From NCBI GenBank assembly GCA_001247695.2, contig LGRX02024519.1, positions 1-52,853 of the forward strand: DNA of 52,853 bases. Direction: 5' to 3'. The position numbers and the translations under genes were made by a program. How positions within the stretch are numbered: the first letter of the stretch is position 1; each line of letters begins with the position of its first letter. The notes below the pieces were generated by a model, which worked only from the letters and a program-made list of their open reading frames with translations, ran no database searches and had not been told where the DNA came from. This DNA comes from Cymbomonas tetramitiformis (Eukaryota > Chlorophyta > Pyramimonadophyceae > Pyramimonadales > Pyramimonadaceae). Below are positions 39,618 through 48,339 of the stretch, in pieces.

Positions 39618-39682
39618 CGATGTCATTGTCAGTGTCATTGTCATTGTCATTGTCGTTGTCATTATCATTATCATTATCATTA
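39618..39682. repeat. Microsatellite (TGTCAT/TATCAT)n
   Basis: Perfect and near-perfect hexamer repeats TGTCAT, changing to ATTATC/TATCAT towards the right. About eleven units. Confidence 0.9.
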
Positions 39683-40244
39683 TTGCTGAATATATCAGCT
39701 GGACTGTATCTTCGGTGTGACCGCTTGGTAATCAGAATAGATAATCGGGGAGAATACGCAGTCTTTTCCCGTTATATGTTCGGGGTCTAGGTGTTAGATA
39801 TATAGTTCGGAGTGAATAACTAGATAACTGGAAATAAACCCTGAGTTAAGGGTTTCGGAATCAGAACGGTAAAAGTCCCATTGATAAAAGGGAGATACAC
39901 ATAAATACTAACGGGAGTTTCCCGACTACTGGCGACGGTCACCCAGCCTACTTTAGGAAGTGACAAGTGACAGATTAAACGGTCGGTGTGTCACATCCAG
40001 CACACCACCTAGGGTGGTGACCGGAGCTAGTCGTGAAACGAAGCAAACAAACTCCCTACTTAACTTCAGGAGGAAACTGGGGGCCTGTACTCTTGGTCAG
40101 GGCGGTCCCAGGTCACAGCAAAGGTTGTCAGATACTGTTGTTAATTGCTAAAACCCCAAACACAGCTCAAATTCAGAGAGCTCCTTTGCACCTCTAGGAG
40201 GCTAAGCAATAGCTAATCTCTAGGCAGGCACGGTGTGACCAATC

Positions 40245-40553
40245 TCAGCCACCAGAGGTCTGCGGGACTGGCGGTCCGGCCCGGAGCAGCGTGAGGGTGA
40301 AGTAGTTGCCGGCCTCCGGGGCCGGTGGTAAATCATTCGTAGAAGAAATTTCTGAATCCTCGATCACAGCCGCGTGGTCACCAGAGCTCGGCTCCTCGTC
40401 GTCGGACGAGTACGGTGGCGGGTAAGGCGGTGACGGCGGAACCGGTGGGTCGGGGTCATATAGCCATGGCAGCCGCGGGACATTGCGGAGAGTGCGGAAT
40501 CCTTGCCGCAGCTCCCGACACCGCGCATGTCGTCGTGGTGGAATAGCAACCGT
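40245..40553 (-). CDS. Pro/acidic-rich reading frame interrupted by the hAT element (3' part)
   Basis: Minus strand: TVAIPPRRHARCRELRQGFR, WLYDPDPPVPPSPPYPPPYS, SDDEEPSSGDHAAVIEDSEI. The 5' part is on the other side of the transposon (GNAVGGAS, 43,529-43,560). Taking out the transposon and one target copy joins GGAS directly to TVAIPP in frame. The function is unknown. Confidence 0.5.
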   Translation of the reverse strand, partial: TVAIPPRRHARCRELRQGFRTLRNVPRLPWLYDPDPPVPPSPPYPPPYSSDDEEPSSGDHAAVIEDSEISSTNDLPPAPEAGNYFTLTLLRAGPPVPQTSGG

Positions 40554-40785
40554 GCTCGCACCAAGGCCCGGTATCGCGATTTTTTGAACTAATCGAATAA
40601 CAATGAATAAGTCATTCGAACTAATCGATTGATATTGATAAGTCATTCGAACTTATCGATTGATAGTTGATAAGGCATTCGAACTTATCGATTGATATGA
40701 ATAACAAAAGCCAACCCGATTAATCACGATAACTATCGATAGTGCACCTGATACCTATCGATCACACATCCGAGAACAAATTAGT

Positions 40786-41060
40786 TTACAAGGTATTAAT
40801 AGAGGCCATTAAACTATGTTCTAGGGTCCCTTCACTCACACTCTTGCGTAAATCTGAATGCATCTGCCCACATGCACTAAATGTGCGTTCTACCCCAGCT
40901 GGACTAGTAGGGGGAGCTAAAATTGGGCGTGCCATCCTAAACATGTTTGGCAACTTCTCCTTGTGCTCCAACCACCGTTTCATGATATCAGTATCAACGT
41001 CGTCGCTACCGTGGCAGTCGAAAGGGTTCTTCTGCGTCCTCTTCACGGGCCCCTTGTTGG
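40786..41060 (-). pseudogene. hAT transposase C-terminal dimerisation domain
   Basis: The minus-strand exon begins after a CCAACAAG acceptor-like site and reads HGSDDVDTDIMKRWLEHKEK, LPNMFRMARPILAPPTS, VERTFSACGQMHSDLRKSVS and LEHSLMASINTL before TAA. The P-tS--vER-FSa-G---s-lR---------E--l---N pattern is the hAT family C-terminal (dimerisation) signature. The RNase-H-like catalytic core expected upstream was not found, so this is a remnant. Confidence 0.75.
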
Positions 41061-41230
41061 AAAACAACACAGCAGCCACGGGGAGAACGCTCCCGGCGAG
41101 ATAGAACGAACTCAATAATTGATAAACATACGGGATATATACCCTGACTGACACAAGCAGAGTCGCCGAAGATGATACACCGGAAGTGACACTTGACAGT
41201 ACGAACATGTCACAGTGCCAATTCCAGCAC
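41055..41230. repeat. 175-bp direct repeat inside the hAT element, copy 1
   Basis: Nearly identical (about three differences) to 42,856-43,030 in the same orientation. On the minus strand it contains CSYCQVSLPVYHL-type coding followed by a donor GTATAT, i.e. the end of an exon and an intron. Confidence 0.9.
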
Positions 41231-41689
41231 ACCACCTCATCTGAGGTGGCTCTACAGCTTGTGCAAGTCACCACCCTAGCTACTAGAGTTTACATCTAAT
41301 GAGAATGTTAAAGTGTTGTAGCTAGAAGATCACAAGTGTGAAGAAATTAACAGAGGATGCCGAGGACATACACCGCTAGCGAGCTCAGTCCACACGGGTT
41401 ACATCCCCAATTCAAATTCCTGCCGGCTAGTGGTCAGCAGCTAGTACCTGTGCCGCCTGTCTGCTCATGGGAAAGAGATGAACCAAGGAAACACCAATTG
41501 CCTGTCGGTTTAGCAAAGAAAACAAAGCCATGATCCTGCGATCGTCACGTCTTAAGGATAACAATGAGGCTTGTGATGTAGAACGCTGCCCGCTAGTGGT
41601 CAAAAGAAATGTACCAAGTTCATCGGACAAAAGAAGATTCCCAACTCAGCTAGTGGTCGAAACACGAAGTAAAAGCTCTGCCTGTCCGT

Positions 41690-42650
41690 TTAGAAATTAA
41701 GATGAACCAGAAGAATAACCCCCGTATGAGCTGCCGCTAGCACCACCAGACCCAGAGTCGTAGTGGTCTCCAGAACCGTAATCGGAGTGGTCAGCCTCGT
41801 CCTCGTAAGCACCACCAGAGTCGTGCCCATCGTGATCGCCGGAAGAGTAGGGGTAGGACTCGTTGTTGTCATCGTACACTGGGTCAACGTGCTCTGAAGA
41901 GAGCGAAGCATTTCCAGTTGAAATAAATGTTGGCGGGAAAAAATCGGCTGTTGCAACGTCCAAAACACCGCCATGAGACTCCCCTTGGGAACCTGTGCCC
42001 AAGGTAGGAGCTTGTGCCAACTGTGAAGGGCAAAATTGCGGAGAGGCCAAGTGGCCACCAAACTCCTCACAATCGTCGCCAGACTCATCGTAATACCCGG
42101 GAGGGTACTCCGATTCGTCTTCGCTCTCACCACTCTCAAACACTGCGTGAATGTCTGGCTGTTTTGATGTGTCGATAGAACCAGAAGCAGAATCCACGGA
42201 ACGAAAGTAATGACGCTATACACGAACAGGAGGAGCCTGTCGTGTGAGCCTGCGCGTACTGGAGGAGCCAGCCAGTCGCGGGTCTCGTGGTCGTTATCTG
42301 TGACGAAACAGATCGGGTGCCCAAAATCGCGGACCCATTGCCAACGCCCTTCTCACAGAAAGTCACAGCCGGAATCAAAGAAGAATCGGACGCAGCACCA
42401 CCAACTGCTGCGTCCCCTGAAACAATGAGATTCAAAATAACCGGCTCGAAAGACGCTGGAGGCTGCGGTAAATTCTGAGAAGCACTACGAAAATGAGCGA
42501 GCGCTCTAGCTTGGGCTTGGCACAAGGAAATGAGCTGAGCGCGTTTGTAGAATGAAACCTTCTCCAATTTATCGTCGCACGATAACAAAAGAGCAAGAAG
42601 CTCCCCATCGGACAAAACATTCTCGAGAGCCATCGCGGAAAAATGACCCG
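41690..42650 (-). pseudogene. Internal ORFs of the hAT element of unknown function
   Basis: Two frames on the minus strand lie between the direct repeats. One starts at ATG about 42,633, MALENVLSDGELLALLLSCD, and continues through FYKRAQLISLCQAQARALAH. The other is a Ser/Gly/Asp/Tyr-rich acidic frame, 42,197-41,697, ending in SGGASGSSYGGYSSGSS. The two are probably successive exons of one protein. It is not a recognised transposase domain; several hAT elements carry accessory ORFs, but I cannot assign this one. Confidence 0.4.
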
Positions 42651-42855
42651 TGAAAGAAAGCGAACGCGAACAAAAGAAATGCCGATACCACTCTGCCGTA
42701 ATTACCCGTAACTGCCGGACCGTCCAAGCGAAAGCGAAAATCAGATTCCGTAGGCCGCGACAAAGATGGCTGAGCTCAAAATAAAGATAGAGCGAATACG
42801 AAATAAAATTTACGCTAAAAATCACAATACGCAAGCGTAAAGTGGGACCATAACC

Positions 42856-43130
42856 TGTTGGAAACAGCACAGCAGCCGCGGGGAGAACGCTCCCGGCGAG
42901 ATAGAACGAACTCAATAATTGATAAACATACGGGATATATACCCTGACTGACACAAGCAGAGTCGCCGAAGATGATACACCGGAAGTGACACTTGACAGT
43001 ACGAACATGTCACAGTGCCAATTCCAGCACCCCTTTCCTTGTGCGAGCAACACGACCTCGTCGGTTTTCTGGCGCTTAGGCCCTTTCGTCCACGACCACG
43101 ACCCATCGATTCAAGAAATGCGGCTGCGGA
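42856..43130 (-). pseudogene. BED-type zinc-finger-like exon (hAT N-terminus) and direct repeat copy 2
   Basis: Minus strand: an ATG at about 43,106 starts MGRGRGRKGLSARKPTRSCC, then TVTCSYCQVSLPVYHLRRLC. C-x2-C followed by H-x4-C resembles a short BED finger, typical of hAT transposase N-termini. A donor-like GTATAT follows. Its last part is the 175-bp repeat shared with 41,055-41,230, so a truncated second copy of this exon exists in front of the dimerisation exon. Confidence 0.45.
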
Positions 43131-43528
43131 ACTAGTGGTCCCTCCAATTTTACCCCCTATATGTATCGTCTATACGAAGGCCAAGGGTAGGTTGCGCTCC
43201 CATCTTTGATCTTAGGATTGACGATATCCAAGAGTTCACTCGTTGGATCGATATATCATGAAATATCATGAAATATCAGGATTTCAAACAATGCGCGCCC
43301 TGTACAGCGGTGCACAATTATCGATATGTACCACGCACGCGACATATCGATTAATCGATTGCAAAAACGTGTTTGAACTAATCGATTGATATTGATAAGT
43401 CATTCGAACTTATCGATTGATAATGATATTTTTTATAAGTCGTTTGAACTTATCGATCGATAACGATAAGTCTGATTAATCGATTAATCGGACTTATCGT
43501 GTTATCGATACCGGGCCTTGGCTCGCAC

Positions 43529-44511
43529 CACCCACCGCGTTGCCAAGATCGTTACGAAGCATTGCAGTCGGTGAGGTTCCCGTAGCTTGGACTGCCGAGG
43601 CAGTCCACGTAGCACCACCGACCGGTGGAGCCGTGCATGTGCGCGCATCGGCACCACCGACACCGGCAACGGCGTGCGGTGCGGCGGTGGCACAAATCAC
43701 AAAGAGCGCACACACCAAGGAGGAAGTGAGAAGAGACCTACCTCCCGATACCCGGAATGCCGTTCCCACAGCCGTACCGTGGCCGCGGCAGTGCCACCGA
43801 GGCATCCTCGTCGTCATCGTCGCTCGTGGTGTAGGTCGCGGGCTCGTAGCTCATCACGCGCTCCGGTGCCCCAACCGCGGAGAGCAAATTCATGCTCGGG
43901 GCCGGCTCGTCGGGCGCCCCCAACGCAACCCCCGTGCTCTCAATGAAATCGGCAAACGTGCGGGTGACGGGAGGGCAGAAGGGGTTCGGCGGACCGGTCC
44001 ATTCCTCGTCGGACTCAACCGACGCGGGCGGAGAGTGCGTGACCGTCTCCGACACCACCGGCATGTTGGCGGTGAAGGTGTTGGCATTGAAAGTGGATTC
44101 CCCAGCCGTGCGCGCCAACTCAGAGAACTCCGTGACGGCGGACACGAGGGCCTCACCGTCCACCTCGCAGAACGAGCACGCGGAGAGGTCAGTGAAGATC
44201 TCCGGCTTCCCGCCCGCGAGCATGCAAAGCGCGTCGAACTCCACGGCGTCGTCGTGGTCGATGGCATGTTGGAACTTCGCGGCAAGCACGGAGTTCTCGG
44301 CCTCCTCAGCGAAAGCGTAGGCCGAGAGCCCGGTCCTGCCACCGTTCGGGCAGTCCCGATGCCAATTCCGCGCCTTTCCCTTGGCGCACATCTGATTCTG
44401 GCAATACGGGATCGTCGCGCCGGTGTCGCGATGGAAAGCTACCTTCTTGGAGACGGTTTGAGACCAATTCCCCCCCTTGGGGAGGGGCGAGGCCGCGAAG
44501 CGGGTCTTCAC
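43529..44511 (-). CDS. Unassigned protein-coding exons, 5' part of the hAT-interrupted frame
   Basis: 43,738-44,511 is open on the minus strand: RFAASPLPKGGNWSQTVSKK, IPYCQNQMCAKGKARNWHRD with CPN (Cys/His cluster), KFQHAIDHDDAVEFDALCML, LSACSFCEVDGEALVSAVTE, and an acidic end YTTSDDDDEDASVALPRPRY. A donor GTAGGT at about 43,742 could splice to the frame that reaches the hAT insertion site. RFAASPLPK recurs at 45.55 kb. Low complexity and Cys/His clusters suggest a gag-like or secreted protein, but I recognise no family. Confidence 0.45.
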
Positions 44512-44593
44512 GCGGCGGTCCGGCTTGTCCCCCTACAAATTTAGGAATCGTAGGTAGGGCCATGTTTGCCTTGTATCTACCTTGTGTCTGGAT

Positions 44594-44688
44594 GGCCAAA
44601 AACCACGACCAGACATGGCCATGTTTAGTCAGTTTTTCCGCGGCGCAACACCACCCAAGTAGGGCCATGTTTGGTCGTGGTTTTTGGC
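44594..44688. repeat. 18-bp perfect inverted repeat
   Basis: GGCCAAAAACCACGACCA at about 44,594 and TGGTCGTGGTTTTTGGCC at about 44,671, separated by about 58 nt. GCCATGTTT occurs four times around it. It could be a MITE end or an RNA hairpin. Confidence 0.85.
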
Positions 44689-44779
44689 CTTACTTACCCC
44701 TTACTTACCTTGTACCTACCCAATGTCTAACGCACCATACGTACGCCCGTGAATGCATGAATCACTTAGACATTGGGTA

Positions 44780-45325
44780 GATACAAGGTAAGTATGGCCA
44801 TGTCTATACATAAACAAGGGTAAGTAGGGCCCTATCTATCATGTATCTATACTCAAGTACTGGGTAAGTATGGCCATGTCTATACATAAACAAGGGTAAG
44901 TCTACCTATCATGTATCCACTCAAGTACAGGCAAGTATGCCCATGTCTATACATAAACACAAGGGTAAGTAGGGCCCTACCTATCATGTATCTATACTCA
45001 AGTACAGTGGTAAGTATGGCCATGTTTATACATAAACAAGGGTAAGTAGGGCCCTACCTATCATGTATCCACTCAGGCACGTGGTAAAGTATGGCCATGT
45101 CTATACATAAACAAGGGTAAGTAGGGCCTTACCTATCATGTATCTATACTCAAGTACAGGTAAGTATGGCCATGTTTATACATAAACAAGGGTAGTAGGG
45201 CCTACCTATCATGTATCCATGCCTCAAGTAGTATGGCCATGTTTATACATAAACAAGGGTAAGTAGGGCTCTACCTATCATGTATCCATGCTCAAGTACA
45301 GGGTAAGTATGGCAATGTTTGAATG
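44780..45325. repeat. Tandem repeat, 66-80 bp unit, about seven copies
   Basis: Each unit has GTAAGTATGGCCATGT, TATACATAAACAAGGGTAAG, TAGGGCCCTACCTATCATGT and ATCCACTCAAGTACAG, with small indels. There are no ORFs. It lies between the two RFAASPLPK-containing fragments. Confidence 0.9.
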
Positions 45326-45330
45326 ATTTT

Positions 45331-45849
45331 TCAATTAAAAATATTTACTTGCTCAATCACGCACTCGTCGCACTTGATGTCGGCGGTGGGGCAATTCGCG
45401 GAGTCATGCCAAAACCCCGGAGGGCAACGCACACACTCCGGTACAAATGCTTTGGAGAGGACGTGGAAGGAGACGGAGTGCATGGCGTAATTCTTCTTGT
45501 CGTTGTTGTGGCGTCGGACGCCTTGCGGCCAATTCCCGTCCTTGGGAAGGGGTGAAGCGGCGAAGCGGTGCTTTAAATCACGCCTTCGGCCGTGAAACTT
45601 CCCATCCACCCGACGGTTCTGGCGGTCACGCCAGGAGGAGGGCGGAAAGTGCACACCTGGCTTGCCCGTTGGCTTGCCCGTAGCCGGAGCCGGCCATCTC
45701 GTCGTCGGCTCGTCGCGTGCATCCTCGTCGGAGAGCGTCGCAAGCACTTTGTTGGCGGCGTCGATGTGAAACTGGAAGTCTCGAATCAGGGCCTTCACGT
45801 CAACGTCGGACGGTTGGCCAGAACATAAGTACATTCCACAAGAGAGCAC
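45331..45849 (-). CDS. Unassigned reading frame related to the 44-kb one
   Basis: Minus strand, open for about 170 codons: VDVKALIRDFQFHIDAANKV, LSDEDARDEPTTRWPAPATG, RFAASPLPKDGNWPQGVRRH and FVPECVRCPPGFWHDSANCP followed by TADIKCDECV. The RFAASPLPK-DGNW-Q block is shared with 44,511, and C-x2-C-x5-H-x4-C resembles a zinc knuckle. This suggests a gag-type fragment; the remainder is not recognised. The start is uncertain. Confidence 0.45.
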   Translation of the reverse strand: MLSCGMYLCSGQPSDVDVKALIRDFQFHIDAANKVLATLSDEDARDEPTTRWPAPATGKPTGKPGVHFPPSSWRDRQNRRVDGKFHGRRRDLKHRFAASPLPKDGNWPQGVRRHNNDKKNYAMHSVSFHVLSKAFVPECVRCPPGFWHDSANCPTADIKCDECVIEQVNIFN

Positions 45850-46680
45850 CCCGCTGAAATTATTTATTGGCCCTTAAGGTATATTCGGAGCATTTACCAT
45901 GTGACGTGCACCATATCGCCTTCCACACGAGTTTGACATGGCAGCGTACAGTGAGCTGCACGAAATCTCCAGGCCTCCCGTTCCTCGTCTCCGAAATTTT
46001 CATAATGCTTCTCGAAGTCGCACGTGGCAGCGAATATCATATACTGAATTATTATACATAAGGTTTTTCTCTTGGGGGCCTCGAGAGACGAGTATTATCA
46101 TTTATATTATCTCAGGCAAACTGTGTCGGCTGGCCCGACTTGGTTTCACTTTTTGGAACGTTTCGCCAAGTCAGTAATGGGAACATAATTATCATCTCGG
46201 GCGAACTGTCTCGGCCAACCCGATTGGCCCGCCGAGGAATATGCAATTTCGATGGAAAGATCTTTGGTATAACGGAAGATAGCTTTTCGATGAGGTGGCA
46301 TTGTTCCGGGGAGATGGCGTTCGCATGGAAGGAAATAATGATGATAAATCAGACAAAAGCAATAAATCGTGAGCCCTGAGATCAAATAGATGAAAATCGA
46401 AGCATGGACTTTCCTTCGGGTGTGGTGATCGATTTGAAATGTGAACTTGAATTTGCATTTGAACTTCCTCGCTGAGAGTGAAACGAAATTTGATCTTGCG
46501 TGAAATTCTAGCAGCAGTTCATTGACGGGTACTCGCTGTACGACAAGCTCACGTGAGGACAGCCGTTCTTCAAGAGGGGGGACGGAGCATACAGGTGCGT
46601 ACACAACGAAGGCACCCCTCACGCACGGCGGTATTGGGCGTGCGTAAGTCAGGTGAACAGGGCTATCCGCTTGCTACGTA
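45850..46680. other. AT-rich interval, no recognisable gene
   Basis: Short ORFs only. Two loosely similar stretches (about 46,085-46,145 and 46,185-46,235) share ATTATCAT--- CTCGGGC-AACTGTCTCGGC, possibly an old duplication. Confidence 0.45.
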
Positions 46681-47115
46681 CGTACGTAGAAGTCTTAGGT
46701 ACGCGGGCTCCATGCGAGGCAGTGATGGTGTCTTAGGGGTCACCTCGAGGCGGGATCGCCTGCGGGCTCCGTGCGAGGTAGAGAAGTCTTAGGGGTCCCC
46801 TCGAGGCGGGATTGCTTGCGGGCTCCGTGCGGGTAGAGAGTCTTACGTAAGGGTCCCTCGAGGCGGATCGCGGCTCCGTGCGGGTAGAGAAGTCTTAGGG
46901 GTCCCCTCGAGGCGGGATTGCCTCCGTGCGAGGTAGAAGTCTTAGGGTCCCCCTCGAGGCGGGATTGCCTGCGGGCTCCGTGCGAGGTAGAGAAGTCTTA
47001 GGGGTCCCCTCGAGGCGGGATTGCCTGCGGGCTCCGTGCGAGGTAGAGAAGTCTTAGGGGTCCCCTCGAGGCGGGATCGCCTGCGGGCTCCGTGCGAGGT
47101 AGTGGAGTCTTAGGC
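46680..47115. repeat. Tandem repeat, about 57 bp unit, eight to nine copies
   Basis: GAAGTCTTAGGGGTCCCCTC then GAGGCGGGATTGCCTGCGGG then CTCCGTGCGAGGTAGA, with indels giving 44-62 bp spacing. It contains the palindrome AGGGGTCCCCT. It is preceded by (TACG)4. Confidence 0.9.
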
Positions 47116-47244
47116 GGGGGTCATATTGGTACTTTTTAGCGAGGGGTTGGATGTCCGCCTGACCTGCGAGTGGAGTGCGCAACCGTGGAGCAACGCTGAC
47201 GAGATTGCGGTTGTTTTGGGTGTCGGTGTGTTGTGCACGTAGGC

Positions 47245-47976
47245 ATGGGAAAACGAAGGATAAGATCACGGGCAGCGCTGCTGAAAAGAGCTGAGAAAAG
47301 GAAAAATAAATTTCCGACGCAGAAGAAGCCGGTGGTACTGCCGGCGGAAGGGCTGGACAGTCCGACACCAAACACTTTTGACGACAGCGCTCAGAGCCCA
47401 TCGATCTCGGGAAACGGAAATTGGAGCACCCAGGTGCAGCTTCAATCGGACCGGGTTGACGCACACACTCCCTCCTCTCGTGATGTCCCTATTGCTGGAG
47501 AGGGGGGTGAACAAGATGTAGACGGCGATATTTCGGCCTTTTGCTCGGACGTTGAGGAGAGCTGCTGCACGAGCACTCCTGCTGCTGACAGCCCAACACA
47601 TTTTCCCCACAAGATTCCCGCACTTGTCGCGCAAACTCGGCAGGGAACCCACAGATATGGGTTTTTGAAGAGTGACAAATCTTGTTTCGGAAACCGGCCT
47701 AGCTTTGGTTTGAAAATTAGAGTCGGTGAAAACCAACCGGTGAAGAATCGCCGTCGACCACAGACCGTTGCAACTCCCCAAACTGCCTTTCATAAGGTGT
47801 TAGGGAACAAGGAGTTGCAACGGTTGGAGAAGGAGAGGGGGGTGCATTTAGTTGCTGTAGCGAAGTTCCTGTCCATGCGGTCATCGCGAGATCCATCCTG
47901 CGATGACCGCACCACAGTTCAAGCAACACCGCCACCCCCTTCCTCTAAAGCATCACGTAGGTTGTACGATGCCTAG
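47245..47976 (+). CDS. Unassigned basic protein, about 243 residues
   Basis: ATG at 47,245 (MGKRRIRSRAALLKRAEKRK) to TAG at 47,974. The N-terminus is strongly basic with a likely nuclear-localisation stretch. The centre is Ser/Thr/Asp-rich (FCSDVEESCCTSTPAADSPT). The C-terminal part holds RYGFLKSDKSCFGNRPSFGL, KNRRRPQTVATPQTAFHKVL and ELQRLEKERGVHLVAVAKFL. No family recognised. An unbroken ORF of this length in moderately AT-rich DNA is better than chance. There is no clear TATA box, and the tandem repeat lies 130 nt upstream. Confidence 0.5.
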   Translation: MGKRRIRSRAALLKRAEKRKNKFPTQKKPVVLPAEGLDSPTPNTFDDSAQSPSISGNGNWSTQVQLQSDRVDAHTPSSRDVPIAGEGGEQDVDGDISAFCSDVEESCCTSTPAADSPTHFPHKIPALVAQTRQGTHRYGFLKSDKSCFGNRPSFGLKIRVGENQPVKNRRRPQTVATPQTAFHKVLGNKELQRLEKERGVHLVAVAKFLSMRSSRDPSCDDRTTVQATPPPPSSKASRRLYDA

Positions 47977-48339
47977 TTGTAGGAACAAAATATGTAAATA
48001 GTATTATAGTGTTCATTGTACCATCTTGTTGTGTTAGAATTCGTATCACTTGTGTAGCCAAGCATCATTCATATGTTGCATAATATCTCCTCTATTGACC
48101 TCACTGGGTTACCCAGCGGTTGAGCTGAGAGATAACTCTTAAAACATGTTAACATTTGGCATATGCAGCATATTTTACTATTTAATCAGTTTGCTACATG
48201 ATGACTATCCTACACTTTATTTGGTAACATAGTTCTTGTGTGGGCTTGTAAATGTGTCTAAGTACATACCCACACACACATATGTGGCGTGATATACAAA
48301 GTAAGTAACAACGTCACCCTTAATTCCTTCCGCAGTTTT
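47977..48339. other. AT-rich spacer before the satellite
   Basis: No ORF or RNA feature recognised. (CA)n-like CACACACACATATGTG near 48,271. Confidence 0.5.

Larger units (their letters stand above)
40562..43520 (-). mobile_element. hAT-superfamily DNA transposon with intact ends
   Basis: Perfect 15-bp terminal inverted repeats CAAGGCCCGGTATCG (40,562-40,576) and its complement (43,506-43,520), flanked by the 8-bp duplication GCTCGCAC at 40,554-40,561 and 43,521-43,528. Eight-bp duplications and CA...TG ends are hAT hallmarks. Both ends carry several copies of a subterminal repeat GAACTTATCGATTGATA (three on each side). The interior encodes a BED-finger-like exon and a hAT dimerisation domain on the minus strand. 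At 2,959 bp with fragmented coding it is probably non-autonomous. Confidence 0.88.

Noticed and set aside
44780..45325. Second candidate CRISPR or LTR array.
   Set aside because: Head-to-tail repeats without spacers, and no retroviral-type LTR ends.
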